Assembly (NCBI RefSeq): GCF_020526085.1
Contig: NZ_CP084875.1
Span: 135,822-199,821 of the forward strand
DNA from: Klebsiella africana
GTDB taxonomy: Bacteria; Pseudomonadota; Gammaproteobacteria; Enterobacterales; Enterobacteriaceae
DNA length: 64,000 nucleotides
Reading direction: 5' to 3'
The notes under the pieces were generated by a model. The model was given only the letters and a program-made list of their open reading frames with translations, ran no database searches and was not told the origin of the DNA. Each line of letters starts with the position of its first letter. The first letter of the stretch is position 1. Shown here one piece after another: positions 44,023 through 52,850 of the stretch. The position numbers and the translations under genes were made by a program.

Positions 44023-44466
44023 ATGTCAACTATCCCTCAATTAGCTAAGCTGGGTTTTTCCTCAGATGTTGTTCCTGTGATCAATACCCCAGCGCCCAAT
44101 ATGACTCGCGGATTTGAGCGCTTTCATATCAGCTATAACAGTTCATCTGCCGGGTATGGCTGCGATACAACCGCTCTGGTTCTGGATGGCCGTGTGTTTT
44201 TCGTACTGAACGGGGACCATGCCTGTGATATGACCAAAGCTGCCGCAGCACGCGGTATCGATGGCTGCATTGACGTCTTCATAGACCGTATCGAGTCGGC
44301 TAGTCGACACAGCGAGCATAAAATGGCTATTGGTCTGACAAACGATGAGTTCGGATTGATGCCGACCGCGCTCGCTGTCATCGGAGAAGAGAACATCCTC
44401 CGTCTTCTATCTGCTGTGACAGGAAACGTTCAGGACTTTTCAGCGTACGGTATTAATCAGGATTAA
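44023..44466 (+). CDS. Hypothetical protein (147 aa)
   Basis: 147 aa with an excellent SD (AAGGAGG). Single compact domain (FHISYNSSSAGYGCDTTALV, VFFVLNGDHACDMTKAAAAR) of unknown family. First gene of a tightly packed set (44023-46187) with an unmistakable promoter upstream. Confidence 0.68.
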   Translation: MSTIPQLAKLGFSSDVVPVINTPAPNMTRGFERFHISYNSSSAGYGCDTTALVLDGRVFFVLNGDHACDMTKAAAARGIDGCIDVFIDRIESASRHSEHKMAIGLTNDEFGLMPTALAVIGEENILRLLSAVTGNVQDFSAYGINQD

Positions 44467-44507
44467 CCATTCTCAGCCCCTACTGACCCATAACTTTTGA
44501 GGCTTGT

Positions 44508-44711
44508 ATGAAACTTGAAGATTTAACAGGTGACGACCGTACTCTGGTTGTAGTCGCTCTCCAGGCTCCTTTCCGGGAGCGAAGTAACTCATATCATGCA
44601 GCCTGCACCGCCTGCCAGCTTGCAGGCGAGAAACCACCAGCTGAGAATCTTTTTGGCGTGGAGGAAAGTATTTCGGCAATTCGCCGGATGGGAGCTCTCC
44701 CGCAGAGATGA
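44508..44711 (+). CDS. Small hypothetical protein (67 aa)
   Basis: 67 aa; start ATG 44508 with SD GAGG 7 nt upstream; stop overlaps the next start (ATGA). The residues AACTACQLAGEKPPAENLFG and the small size suggest a nucleic-acid or partner-binding accessory protein; no family recognised. Confidence 0.55.
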   Translation: MKLEDLTGDDRTLVVVALQAPFRERSNSYHAACTACQLAGEKPPAENLFGVEESISAIRRMGALPQR

Positions 44712-44980
44712 AGCCAGATATGAAATCAACCAATGAGAACGAAAACAGACGCGGATTGCTCATCAGTGCAGGTCAGTTGCTGTTTGGTGAGCGCTGGCAA
44801 ACAGAACTCGCCAGAGCCCTTGGACTGTCGGACGGCAGACGCATCCGTCAGTGGCTTTCTGGTGACAGACCAATACCTGTCGGTATATGGGATGACCTGC
44901 GTGAACTACTGGAGGACAGAAGCTCCAAAATGGAGCTGGTAGTTAAACAGATTCAAGCCAGTAAGAAAGATAAAATGTAG
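44708..44980 (+). CDS. Small helix-turn-helix-like protein (90 aa)
   Basis: 90 aa with GERWQTELARALGLSDGRRIRQWLSGDRP, a lambda-repressor-like HTH layout (helix about 26-35, turn GLSDG, recognition helix RRIRQWL). Split for length: ERWQTELARALGLSDG and RRIRQWLSGDRP. Coupled to the 67-aa gene by overlap. It could be the regulator binding the inverted repeat at 43948-43965. Confidence 0.65.
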   Translation: MKPDMKSTNENENRRGLLISAGQLLFGERWQTELARALGLSDGRRIRQWLSGDRPIPVGIWDDLRELLEDRSSKMELVVKQIQASKKDKM

Positions 44981-45012
44981 GTACCTGCAGCTGACCATTA
45001 ACAGGAGGCATA

Positions 45013-45447
45013 ATGACGCAACAATTTTCTCCTCCGTATGAGGTGGTGGAAATGTCCCGGCGTATTTTTGAAAATTTAATCTCCAGTACTCTTAAGACAT
45101 CTGATACCACAGGAACCTGCATGTATGGTTCGATTCTGGTTTCCATGCTACTAGAGAAATTTTCTGGGGTCAGGACGCGTATCGCCGGTGGTGATGGTGT
45201 TGGTGATGGCGGAATTGTCACCCCTGAAGGCATGAAAGGGCATTACTGGGTTGTCGCTAACGTTCATGGCATGCACTTTATTGTAGATATAACTGCCGAT
45301 CAGTTCGGTATGGACAGTATCATATACAAAGGTCTTAAGGATGCCCCGGAGTACGTGGAAGGGCACCAGGCTGTAGTAGATGAGCATGTTGCTGATAGTT
45401 TTCAGAAGCTTTTTCAAAGCTACTCTTCAGAGGATACCCGGCTATGA
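45013..45447 (+). CDS. Putative transglutaminase/papain-like fold protein (144 aa)
   Basis: Positions C36 (DTTGTCMYGS), H77 (MKGHYWVVAN) and D92 (MHFIVDITADQFG) have the order and surroundings of a Cys-His-Asp triad of transglutaminase-like cysteine peptidases. No signal peptide, so cytosolic. This reading is by pattern alone. SD ACAGGAGG. Its stop overlaps the dnaC-like start, so it is part of the same transcription unit. Confidence 0.6.
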   Translation: MTQQFSPPYEVVEMSRRIFENLISSTLKTSDTTGTCMYGSILVSMLLEKFSGVRTRIAGGDGVGDGGIVTPEGMKGHYWVVANVHGMHFIVDITADQFGMDSIIYKGLKDAPEYVEGHQAVVDEHVADSFQKLFQSYSSEDTRL

Positions 45448-46187
45448 GCCCTGTCAAAAATGGCGACATCATGAAACGCCTCAGAAAAATGATGCCCAAG
45501 ACCGTTGAGCCTGCATTCAATTCACCTGAGGAGTTGTTGCAATGGCAGCGGGAACAGGGACAGCTTCGCTCGGAGGCCCTTGAGCGCGAGAATAGAGCTA
45601 TGAAAATGCAAAGGACTTTTAACCGGTCAGGGATACGTCCTCTGCATCAGAATTGTTCATTTGATAACTACTTAGTTGAATGTGAGGGGCAAATGAAAGC
45701 ACTCATGCTCGCCCGCCAATATGTAGAAGAATTTGAGGGGAACATCGCCAGTTTTATTTTCTCTGGAAAACCAGGCACTGGCAAAAACCATTTGGCAGCA
45801 GCAATCTGTAATGACCTCTTGTTGCGGGGAAAGTCAGTTTTAATCATAACGGTTGCAGACATCATGTCGTCCATGAAAGATACCTTCGGCAACAGGAATA
45901 CCAGTGAAGAACAACTACTGAACGATCTCAGTAAAGTTGACCTTCTGGTCATTGATGAAATTGGAGTGCAAACAGAATCACGCTATGAAAAAGTTATCAT
46001 CAACCAGATTGTTGATCGCAGGTCATCATCAAAACGCCCTACGGGGATGCTCACTAACAGCAATATGGAAGAGATGAACAAACTTGTAGGTGAGCGCGTG
46101 ATGGACCGCATGCGTCTCGGAAACAGCCTATGGGTAGTGTTTAACTGGGAAAGCTACCGACATCGTGTTTCTGGAAAAGAATACTGA
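45444..46187 (+). CDS. dnaC: Replicative helicase loader, very DnaC-like (247 aa)
   Basis: 247 aa, almost the length of E. coli DnaC (245). Long stretches appear nearly identical to chromosomal DnaC from memory: ERENRAMKMQRTFNRSGIRP, FSGKPGTGKNHLAAAICN (Walker A about 110-117), VDLLVIDEIGVQTES (Walker B), RPTGMLTNSNMEEM, ERVMDRMRLGNSLW. It is an AAA+ ATPase that loads DnaB at origins. Plasmid carriage suggests local provision of helicase loading for the plasmid's own replication or transfer, or a recent acquisition. No DnaT partner is seen. Confidence 0.92.
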   Translation: MSPVKNGDIMKRLRKMMPKTVEPAFNSPEELLQWQREQGQLRSEALERENRAMKMQRTFNRSGIRPLHQNCSFDNYLVECEGQMKALMLARQYVEEFEGNIASFIFSGKPGTGKNHLAAAICNDLLLRGKSVLIITVADIMSSMKDTFGNRNTSEEQLLNDLSKVDLLVIDEIGVQTESRYEKVIINQIVDRRSSSKRPTGMLTNSNMEEMNKLVGERVMDRMRLGNSLWVVFNWESYRHRVSGKEY

Positions 46188-46313
46188 ATCGACTGGAAAA
46201 ACAATGAGAGTACTGCCTGGCAGAGCACGTTATACTGGTTAAAATCACAGATATTATTTGCGCTGGGTTAAATGAGTGATAGAATATCACGCATATAACC
46301 TGTGGAGGCAATA

Positions 46314-47729
46314 ATGTCTGAATTTGATTCCCTTGCGGAAGAGCTGGTGGAAGAGGCACGTAATGAAGAGGCCAGACAACAGCAAAGGGACCTGTCCCTG
46401 ATAGGGAAAGTCCTTGAAATCTATGATCAGAAGTTTGTTGCCGAACTTTTGCGTAAGCTGGGAAATTCAGACTGGACCAGGGAGACCCTGAACCGCTGGA
46501 TTAACGGGAAATGTGGGCCACGTTCACTTACCGTAACTGAGGCATCGCTTCTTGAAAGACTGCTCCCGCAGCCGCCAGCAAACCATCCCAATTATGCTTT
46601 TCGCTTCATCGATCTCTTCGCCGGTATCGGCGGTATCCGTCATGGGTTTGAAGCCATTGGCGGCCAGTGTGTTTTCACAAGTGAATGGAACAGCTATTCA
46701 GTCAAAACTTATAAAGCAAACTGGTACTGCGATCCCGAAGCGCATATCTTCAATTCGGACATCCGCGATGTGACACTCAGTCATAAGGAAGATGTCAGCG
46801 AAGAAGATGCCTACGCCCATATCGATAAATCGATACCCGATCATGATGTTCTGCTGGCTGGTTTCCCGTGTCAGCCCTTTAGCCTTGCAGGTGTGAGCAA
46901 AAAAAACTCACTTGGCCGTAAACACGGTTTTGAATGTGACACCCAGGGGACCCTATTCTTTGATGTGGCTCGTATCATCATGGCAAAAAAACCGGCCATC
47001 TTTGTACTCGAGAACGTCAAGAACCTCAAAAGCCATGATAAAGGGAAAACTTTCCGTGTCATTATGGATACCCTGAATGAGCTCGGTTACGACGTTGCTG
47101 ATGCTGAAGCTACAGGTGCGGATGATCCAAAAGTTATAGATGGTAAGCATTTCATCCCTCAGCACCGGGAGCGTATTGTTCTGGTGGGCTTCAGACGTGA
47201 CCTGAATTTAAGTCAGGGATTTAGCCTTGCTGACATTTCTTCGCTGTTTCCTGAAAGAAAAGTGCTGTTCAGAGAACTCCTTGACAGTGATGTTGATGAT
47301 AAATACACACTAACGCCAAAGCTGTGGGATTATCTCTATAAATACGCCAAAAAACACCAAGAGAAAGGTAATGGCTTTGGCTTTGGCCTGGTTAAACCAG
47401 ACGATGATAAAGCTATTTCCAGAACAATATCAGCAAGGTATCACAAAGATGGCAGTGAATCGCTTGTTGATCGTGGTTGGGATAGCGAACTCGGTGAAAA
47501 AAACTTTAATGACCCTGATAACATGGCCAGACGTCCTCGGCGTCTAACACCGCGTGAGTGTGCCCGGCTAATGGGATTTGAGCAGCCAGGGAAAGTAACT
47601 TTTCGAATCCCAGTATCCGATACCCAGGCTTACCGCCAGTTCGGAAATTCCGTCATCGTGCCGGTATTTGATGCGGTAGCGAAATTGCTGGAGTCACGGA
47701 TCATCGAGGCTGTAAAGTCTCGGAAATAG
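46314..47729 (+). CDS. EcoRII/Dcm-type DNA (cytosine-5) methyltransferase
   Basis: 471 aa from ATG 46314 (SD GGAGG; a GTG at 46302 would add four residues and overlaps the SD). C5-MTase motifs in order: [16 protein letters not shown] (about 97-112), [10 protein letters not shown] with catalytic Cys186, [20 protein letters not shown], and the C-terminal [10 protein letters not shown]. Length and the Cys186 position agree with M.EcoRII, which methylates the inner C of CCWGG. It faces the endonuclease, protecting plasmid and host DNA. A palindrome copy (47592-47604) lies near the 3' end of the gene. Confidence 0.95.
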   Translation: MSEFDSLAEELVEEARNEEARQQQRDLSLIGKVLEIYDQKFVAELLRKLGNSDWTRETLNRWINGKCGPRSLTVTEASLLERLLPQPPANHPNYAFRFIDLFAGIGGIRHGFEAIGGQCVFTSEWNSYSVKTYKANWYCDPEAHIFNSDIRDVTLSHKEDVSEEDAYAHIDKSIPDHDVLLAGFPCQPFSLAGVSKKNSLGRKHGFECDTQGTLFFDVARIIMAKKPAIFVLENVKNLKSHDKGKTFRVIMDTLNELGYDVADAEATGADDPKVIDGKHFIPQHRERIVLVGFRRDLNLSQGFSLADISSLFPERKVLFRELLDSDVDDKYTLTPKLWDYLYKYAKKHQEKGNGFGFGLVKPDDDKAISRTISARYHKDGSESLVDRGWDSELGEKNFNDPDNMARRPRRLTPRECARLMGFEQPGKVTFRIPVSDTQAYRQFGNSVIVPVFDAVAKLLESRIIEAVKSRK

Positions 47730-47737
47730 TGCACTAA

Positions 47738-47757
47738 AAGAGCCCTGAGGGGCTCTT
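47738..47757. terminator. Hairpin between converging M and R genes
   Basis: AAGAGCCC-TGAG-GGGCTCTT, symmetric, with short A/T flanks (AAAAG, CTTC). Likely shared terminator of the methyltransferase and endonuclease genes. Confidence 0.75.
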
Positions 47758-47818
47758 CATTTATCTGTGCAGGTATTGTTCTGTGCGAATAAAACATTCA
47801 ATGATATTAGGGAAGACG

Positions 47819-49021
47819 TCAAGAATAGAGTTCCTTAATTTCATTGATAAACGCAGACAAAGACATTAACTCTCCTCTAATTTCCTCGGGAAAGGCCTTA
47901 TGTAACCCTTCCGGTACAACGAGTCGTATGCCCTCAGCCTGCATTTCCCTGAACTGGGCGACAGATACGCCCTGCTGTAGGGTGAACAGGTGTACTGTAT
48001 CTATTCTGTTAGCCTCATTCAGTACCTGCCGCCAGCGGTCCTTACAGGTTGTTTTTACCCCCAACATGCGTAACCGTTCTGCCGGGTAGTCAGGATCGCG
48101 ATAGGCTGCACCGGAAGGGAAGATGAAATCGGGTTTTTTCTTACCTTCTGTGGTGGCCTGCGTTTCGAAGCTCGTTGCGCCGTGTTCGGTGAAAAGGGAC
48201 TCAAGATGTAGCTCAAGGCTTTTCCCGGCACGAGACTTCCTTCGGTTACTCACCGAGTTAGCAAGCGTAATAAAATCATTCACAGTTGCAAAACCTTTGG
48301 CTATCTGCCCCAACACGTGCAGTTCCTCAACGGCAAGGAAAATTTCAAACTCAATTTTTCTTCTTCGCGTCAGTTGAGTATCCGGATCGCTTGTCTTTTT
48401 ATCGTAATGGCATGCAGCAAAACCAATAATTTCCCTGCCTGAAGGGAAATAGTGATTCCATTCCGGTGGTAACTTATACTTTGTTCTTCCTGGAGGGGTC
48501 TCTGTAACGAACCCTCCAATTATTTTGTCTCCAGGGCCAAATATTGTTGCTCCCGGGATAACTTCACCAATTATTGGTTCAAGAATCTCTTCCTCGCTCA
48601 GGTCTTTGCACACCCAGACATCACAATAACTGGAAGATGTTCCTGGCATATGATCGAAGGCGAGAAGTGCCAGAGCGCCGGTATTCTCCGGATTCTGGAG
48701 AGGATTTTGTTTACCAAAACCCGTCAGACGCTTTTCATCACGGGTGCCGCCGAAAAATTTATTGTTGTAGTAAATGGCCCTTACATCATTTAGGTCAGGA
48801 CAATCAGGATGAGATGACACATGAACGGAAAAAAGAGCTTCGGGATTTCTTAACTGAGTATCACGGAGGGAGGGGAACAGCTCATCAATGACGGCTCCCG
48901 GCATGTAAAGACCAGACTGGTGGGATTTTGTAGCGCCGGTATCGTTAGCGGATAAGCGCTTAACGAATACCCAAACATTCGCAGAACACTTTGTTTGCAA
49001 CCACTCCGCCAGAAGACTCAT
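47819..49021 (-). CDS. EcoRII-type type IIE restriction endonuclease
   Basis: 400 aa, colinear with EcoRII (404 aa): N-terminal effector domain (VKRLSANDTGATKSHQSGLY, RAIYYNNKFFGGTRDEKR), then the catalytic domain with SNRRKSRAGKSLELHLE, KKPDFIFPSGAAY and VKTTCKDRW, where Tyr and Lys of the PD-(D/E)xK-like active site are retained. EcoRII cleaves CCWGG, needs two sites, and is blocked by Dcm methylation. Convergent to its methyltransferase as in the classical system. It adds post-segregational killing and phage restriction to the plasmid. Start ATG 49021. Confidence 0.94.
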   Translation of the reverse strand: MSLLAEWLQTKCSANVWVFVKRLSANDTGATKSHQSGLYMPGAVIDELFPSLRDTQLRNPEALFSVHVSSHPDCPDLNDVRAIYYNNKFFGGTRDEKRLTGFGKQNPLQNPENTGALALLAFDHMPGTSSSYCDVWVCKDLSEEEILEPIIGEVIPGATIFGPGDKIIGGFVTETPPGRTKYKLPPEWNHYFPSGREIIGFAACHYDKKTSDPDTQLTRRRKIEFEIFLAVEELHVLGQIAKGFATVNDFITLANSVSNRRKSRAGKSLELHLESLFTEHGATSFETQATTEGKKKPDFIFPSGAAYRDPDYPAERLRMLGVKTTCKDRWRQVLNEANRIDTVHLFTLQQGVSVAQFREMQAEGIRLVVPEGLHKAFPEEIRGELMSLSAFINEIKELYS

Positions 49022-49600
49022 TCAAACCACTCCACCATAAACACTCACTGTTTATGAGCGATGTTACGCATCCTGAGGTAAGAAGCAAGTCTAAAGAGAC
49101 TGAGCAAGGCAGCAGGGAAGGAATTTTTAACTATGAATCCACTTTTATGATCAGAAGGTTATGCATAAAAACATTCAAACACCATTACTGAATGATTTAT
49201 TTAATCACTAGTTATCTGAAGAAATGTTATCACTATCTTAACATTACATACATAAATTAATTTACATCTGAAAATGATAATGGAATTAATAACAAACAAC
49301 ATTGTGTAATTTCCTTCTTATAATTTTCCACTGTTTATGAGATGTGTCCCCCTCTTTAATTCAAAATTAGCCGCCTAAAGAAATTTAAGGGATTGACGAA
49401 GCGACTTTAAATGCAAGAATAGATATGCACGTTGTTCTTAGTAATGAAAGATACATAGGAAAGAGCTGTGATTTCGTTCTTAAAGGTCAACATAGTGCGT
49501 ACAAAATATGTTTTATTACAATCAAAATGCGGGATTTCATTGACTAAACATTTATATGTGGAAAAATAGATTCATCCCGTATCACTCAAAAAGGTAACAT
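49022..49600. other. Gene-free AT-rich stretch upstream of the EcoRII gene
   Basis: About 580 bp with no ORF I would defend on either strand. It should hold the promoter of the leftward endonuclease and of the rightward 82-aa gene. A short AT-rich inverted stretch at about 49190-49230 is unremarkable. Confidence 0.5.
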
Positions 49601-49849
49601 ATGATAATCCGTGACAAGATTACCGCAGAATTGAATTACCAGGCATCTGTAGAAGGAGAGACGGGTAATATAAAAATGTGTCGTATTATTCTGGGGGCTG
49701 TGAACAACATGGTTGTTTACAATACAATGGTAAAGGTAAAGAAAGCACCAGGTTCTGACTCAAAAACCGACGATGAACAGTATTTCCACTATGTAAAGCC
49801 CTGGGTGGTTCCGTTCATTGAAAAAATGCATGCAGTCAATGACAAATGA
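49601..49849 (+). CDS. Hypothetical protein (82 aa)
   Basis: 82 aa, ATG 49601; weak SD (AAAGGTAAC). Sequence ends EKMHAVNDK. No family recognised. Followed 27 bp later by the DUF3846-like gene on the same strand, so probably cotranscribed and ended by the hairpin at 50246. Confidence 0.55.
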   Translation: MIIRDKITAELNYQASVEGETGNIKMCRIILGAVNNMVVYNTMVKVKKAPGSDSKTDDEQYFHYVKPWVVPFIEKMHAVNDK

Positions 49850-49876
49850 ATGCAGCATAACTGAAAGGAACAACTC

Positions 49877-50194
49877 ATGGCATTACTGATATCAGCAGAC
49901 GATCGCATTACAAGGCTATGCCCTCTGGACATGGAAGGTAGCCGTGATAATGACGGTGCATTCTCGCTTGCAGATATGCAACAACTGGTCGGTGGTTACA
50001 TTGAAGCTGTGAAGCTCAACCCTGTAATCGTTCATGAAAACATTCGATATTGCTGGTTGATTATTAATGAAGAAGGAAAGCTTCTATCCTTACCAGTAAA
50101 TAAAAATGCAACTCTTCTGGTTAAAAGCGTTATCAGCCCTGGCGACTATATAGTAGGAAATGCGTTGATGCTCGAAGAAACCGAATTTCAATAG
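49877..50194 (+). CDS. DUF3846-like protein (105 aa)
   Basis: 105 aa with the typical pattern of this family: LVGGYIEAVKLN ... WLIINEEGKLLSLPVNKNAT ... GDYIVGNALML. Common in large plasmids and phages; biochemical role unknown. SD AAAGGAACAAC. Forms a two-gene unit with the 82-aa gene. Confidence 0.78.
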   Translation: MALLISADDRITRLCPLDMEGSRDNDGAFSLADMQQLVGGYIEAVKLNPVIVHENIRYCWLIINEEGKLLSLPVNKNATLLVKSVISPGDYIVGNALMLEETEFQ

Positions 50195-50245
50195 CGTAAC
50201 ACCATGGCTTTGAATGTTTTTTTATGAAGTTTTGGTCTTTATATT

Positions 50246-50269
50246 AGCCTGTCATTGACAGGCTTTTTT
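50246..50269 (+). terminator. Intrinsic terminator after the DUF3846-like gene
   Basis: AGCCTGTC-ATT-GACAGGCT followed by TTTTT. Confidence 0.88.
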
Positions 50270-50326
50270 ATAAAAATCATGGTTTTGGGATTTAATCCAA
50301 GTGCAAGCAGAAAGTTACTTTCTTTT

Positions 50327-50593
50327 TTACGTTCCTGAGGAAATATTTAGAGCTAATATATCAGGTTTAACATTAACCAGTTGCAATAAACATTCTCTAT
50401 GGCCATATGTGCTACCTCCGGATTTATCGATATAGACTTCACCATTAGCTCTCTTTCTTTCCCTTCCGTAACGTGCTGCGTATGCTTCTGGCATATTTTT
50501 TGAGCAAATCTCGCAAGGCCCCAGGTAGTCACTACTCCGACCCGTTGCTCTGGTGACTTTAACCATACGACCTGTCGGTTCATTTTGAATCAT
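50327..50593 (-). CDS. Hypothetical protein with cysteine knuckle (88 aa)
   Basis: 88 aa from ATG 50593 (GGGGGG SD). CEICSK near residue 27 and a late HREC give a C2HC-like zinc site (YLGPCEICSKNMPEAYAARY, TYGHRECLLQLV). Plausible small zinc protein of unknown role. A palindrome copy, AGAAAGTTACTTTCT (50308-50322), lies just after the stop; a start at 50608 is possible. Confidence 0.6.
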   Translation of the reverse strand: MIQNEPTGRMVKVTRATGRSSDYLGPCEICSKNMPEAYAARYGRERKRANGEVYIDKSGGSTYGHRECLLQLVNVKPDILALNISSGT

Positions 50594-50637
50594 TACAATC
50601 CCCCCCATCTTATCTAAATGAAATATAGGATTCGTGC

Positions 50638-50931
50638 CTACCCATTAAAATAGTTAAAAATTAGCAAGCCAAACACACCAAATACACTAAAATAGAACGT
50701 AGCAACAATGATTCTGGCAGACACAGTAGGTGTCATCCTTGCATTGAATGCACAGATGAAAAGCGCAATGGTTGCAACAGTTTTTATAATGTAGCCTGGA
50801 AATACATTGCTTTCGCCAATAATCTTGCCGACTTGTGAGCTTAACAGGCAAAAAATGAGAATAACCAGCGGGCTCAACCATTTTTGGTTTCGACTAAAGT
50901 AAGAATCACTTTTTTTGTTTTGCATACTCAT
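50638..50931 (-). CDS. Small membrane protein (97 aa)
   Basis: 97 aa with three hydrophobic segments (LSPLVILIFCLLSSQVG, YIIKTVATIALFICAF, IIVATFYFSVFGVFGLLIF). SD AGGAAAAAAT. Inner membrane. Unknown family; adjacent to another exported protein upstream on the same strand. Confidence 0.62.
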   Translation of the reverse strand: MSMQNKKSDSYFSRNQKWLSPLVILIFCLLSSQVGKIIGESNVFPGYIIKTVATIALFICAFNARMTPTVSARIIVATFYFSVFGVFGLLIFNYFNG

Positions 50932-50991
50932 ATATTTTTTCCTTTTTTTGAATGGTATTCTGCTGAAATCATCTGATTTGTTGTTAAAAAG

Positions 50992-51654
50992 TTACTTTTT
51001 GCGAGTCGTGTTCTTGCATGCGATAAAAACAAGCAGACCAACCACACAAATTGTGAGGAAGAACGCTTTCAATTGGCTCCTGAGATCATCCATTGCTTGA
51101 GATTCGTTTAACGGCGTCGTTCTAGGAAGATCGTTGTTCTCAATGTCGACTTTTAGCTTTTGAGCGTCTGCACCCAAATCCTCCACCATTAACTCAATCA
51201 TGTCATTTTTTGTTGATTTTAAAACATTTGCTTCGGCAGTTATATTTTTAGAGATGACCGCATCATGGCTTTGTTTTTGGCTTTCAAGTATAGAGATCAG
51301 ACGCTGAATGCTAGAATTCAACTCTTCGCTGGATGAGTTGTTTTTATTCAATGATGAGATCAGTTGATCGATTTTTTCTTGTTCAAGTTTGTTCTTCAGC
51401 TGCATGAATATATTATTGGTCAGTTCCTCCTGACTTTGATTAAGCACGTTGTGCTCAGATATTTTTGCAGAAGTAGTGTTTCTTTCATTAATCAGATCAG
51501 TTAAGTGGTTCAACCCCGGTAAATCGCTAGACTCAAATTTATCATTGGCTGGTTCATCAATACTGCTGGCAAAGCTACCAGGGCTCATGAATGCAGTCAG
51601 AAGAATGACTGGCAGGGATGACCGAAAGAAGGGAGAAAATTTCGAGGATTTCAT
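50992..51654 (-). CDS. Exported coiled-coil protein with C-terminal membrane anchor (220 aa)
   Basis: Signal peptide MKSSKFSPFFRSSLPVILLTAFMSPGSFA, a long helical/coiled-coil middle (NIFMQLKNKLEQEKIDQLIS...SIQRLISILESQKQSHDAVI) and a C-terminal membrane segment (FFLTICVVGLLVFIACK). Topology suggests a periplasmic coiled coil tethered at the inner membrane; function unknown. A palindrome copy, AAAAAGTTACTTTTT (50986-51000), spans its last codons and stop. Confidence 0.65.
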   Translation of the reverse strand: MKSSKFSPFFRSSLPVILLTAFMSPGSFASSIDEPANDKFESSDLPGLNHLTDLINERNTTSAKISEHNVLNQSQEELTNNIFMQLKNKLEQEKIDQLISSLNKNNSSSEELNSSIQRLISILESQKQSHDAVISKNITAEANVLKSTKNDMIELMVEDLGADAQKLKVDIENNDLPRTTPLNESQAMDDLRSQLKAFFLTICVVGLLVFIACKNTTRKK

Positions 51655-51812
51655 AAAAATAGCCTGAGTAGTAGAGAAAGTGGTCTATCTATCGTACAGG
51701 CCAGTTAAGTTACTTTTCTGATTTAAATGCTCATAAACAAGGTTTAAATATTTTTTTTTGCAAACGGATAACCAGAGGTATGCCCCAGGGACATAGAGGG
51801 GCACAAATCTGC

Positions 51813-52121
51813 TCAGCATCCCATCATCCGTTCCATTTTTTCCATTTGGCTCAGCTCATCCAGTTCACGCTGTTCACGCCGTCTTTCCACTAACGCTCTT
51901 TTTTCGCCGAAAGACATCTCGCGGATATTTGGAACTTTCACTTTCCCGCTGCCTTTACAGGTAGTGCAAAGGACATCATAGGCACCGTTAACGATCCTTT
52001 GCCGTTCCTCTGGCTCAATATCGTAAAGTTCAGAGTTGGTAAAACCATCTGAAAATGCAGGGTTGTCCATGCTACCGTGGCCATCACAGTGATGGCAAAT
52101 TACCCAATAAAAGTTTCCCAT
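51813..52121 (-). CDS. DnaJ-type zinc-finger protein without J domain (102 aa)
   Basis: CHHCDGHG (about 10-17) and CTTCKGSG (about 52-59) are CxxCxGxG motifs, followed by a charged helix (KRALVERRREQRELDELSQM). Third protein of this sort in the window (others at 22586 and 25808). SD GAGGAAGG. Role unknown; likely zinc-binding. Confidence 0.7.
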   Translation of the reverse strand: MGNFYWVICHHCDGHGSMDNPAFSDGFTNSELYDIEPEERQRIVNGAYDVLCTTCKGSGKVKVPNIREMSFGEKRALVERRREQRELDELSQMEKMERMMGC

Positions 52122-52202
52122 AATGCCTTCCTCAATCTGCTGTTACACCACTCATCGTATGTTTTTAGCGGCTTATCGGTGGTTACGTCATTACACTTAC
52201 AA

Positions 52203-52406
52203 TTATATGCCGTAGGAGGAACATATTTTGCAATCACATCTATGTGGTGGCTCATGTTTTTCAAAGCACGTCAATGTATGCAGTCTGAGCGGAGGAATAC
52301 GGCGAAATACGGTATGACCGCAGCTAAGTCGTAAGACCCAGATCCTGCCTCCTCTTTCTCCAGTTGTGATGTCAATGTGTACAACATCCCTCCAGACCTT
52401 TTTCAT
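52203..52406 (-). CDS. Small cysteine/histidine-rich protein (67 aa)
   Basis: 67 aa, possible zinc ligands (LSCGH, LTCFEKHEPPHRCDCKIC). Weak SD. Located between two other Cys-rich small proteins; could be real or partial. Confidence 0.5.
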   Translation of the reverse strand: MKKVWRDVVHIDITTGERGGRIWVLRLSCGHTVFRRIPPLRLHTLTCFEKHEPPHRCDCKICSSYGI

Positions 52407-52415
52407 TTTGGTTTC

Positions 52416-52850
52416 TTATCCAGGCTTTTTGCTGTTTTTATCAAAGGGAGGATCAATTACCATATCCGCAGCTTTGTCCCACTCACTTGGGGTCACAGCT
52501 CCCGTCAGGTACGCAATCCTCATACCTATTGTAGGTCTGCCCGCTTTCATGAGATACGCCGCTGCACCTGCACACATAGCATCTTTCGTTGAAGGGGTGT
52601 ACAAGCCATCTTCAAATTGCCCGCCAGCAATAGAATGTACAATTTTATGGCAGTAAAAGGTTGTGTGATCATCTTTTAGCAGGGTATCGATAATGGACGA
52701 TAGACGACCAGGGCTCAGATGGATGGCCCCTTCTTTCCTGAAAGGGCAGTTAGCACAGGGCATCTTTAACCGAAACATATCTTTGATGCGGAAATGCCCC
52801 CCAGCACCCAAGGTTGTTGGTTCGATACTGCCTGTTTTATCTTTTTGCAT
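52416..52850 (-). CDS. Cysteine-motif protein (144 aa)
   Basis: From ATG 52850: CANCPFRKEGAIHLSP, FYCHKIVHSIAGGQFEDGLY and DAMCAGAAAYLMK. The three Cys-bearing blocks with conserved-looking aromatic and basic residues resemble plasmid/phage proteins with a CxxCPF...C(H)K...C metal-site; the metal and function are unknown. A longer frame would need TTG at 52973. 10 bp before the 67-aa gene. Confidence 0.68.
   Translation of the reverse strand: MQKDKTGSIEPTTLGAGGHFRIKDMFRLKMPCANCPFRKEGAIHLSPGRLSSIIDTLLKDDHTTFYCHKIVHSIAGGQFEDGLYTPSTKDAMCAGAAAYLMKAGRPTIGMRIAYLTGAVTPSEWDKAADMVIDPPFDKNSKKPG

Noticed and set aside
48991..49191. 66-codon plus-strand frame opposite the EcoRII gene start
   Set aside because: Half of it is antisense to the endonuclease and there is no SD; the remaining part has no coding signature.
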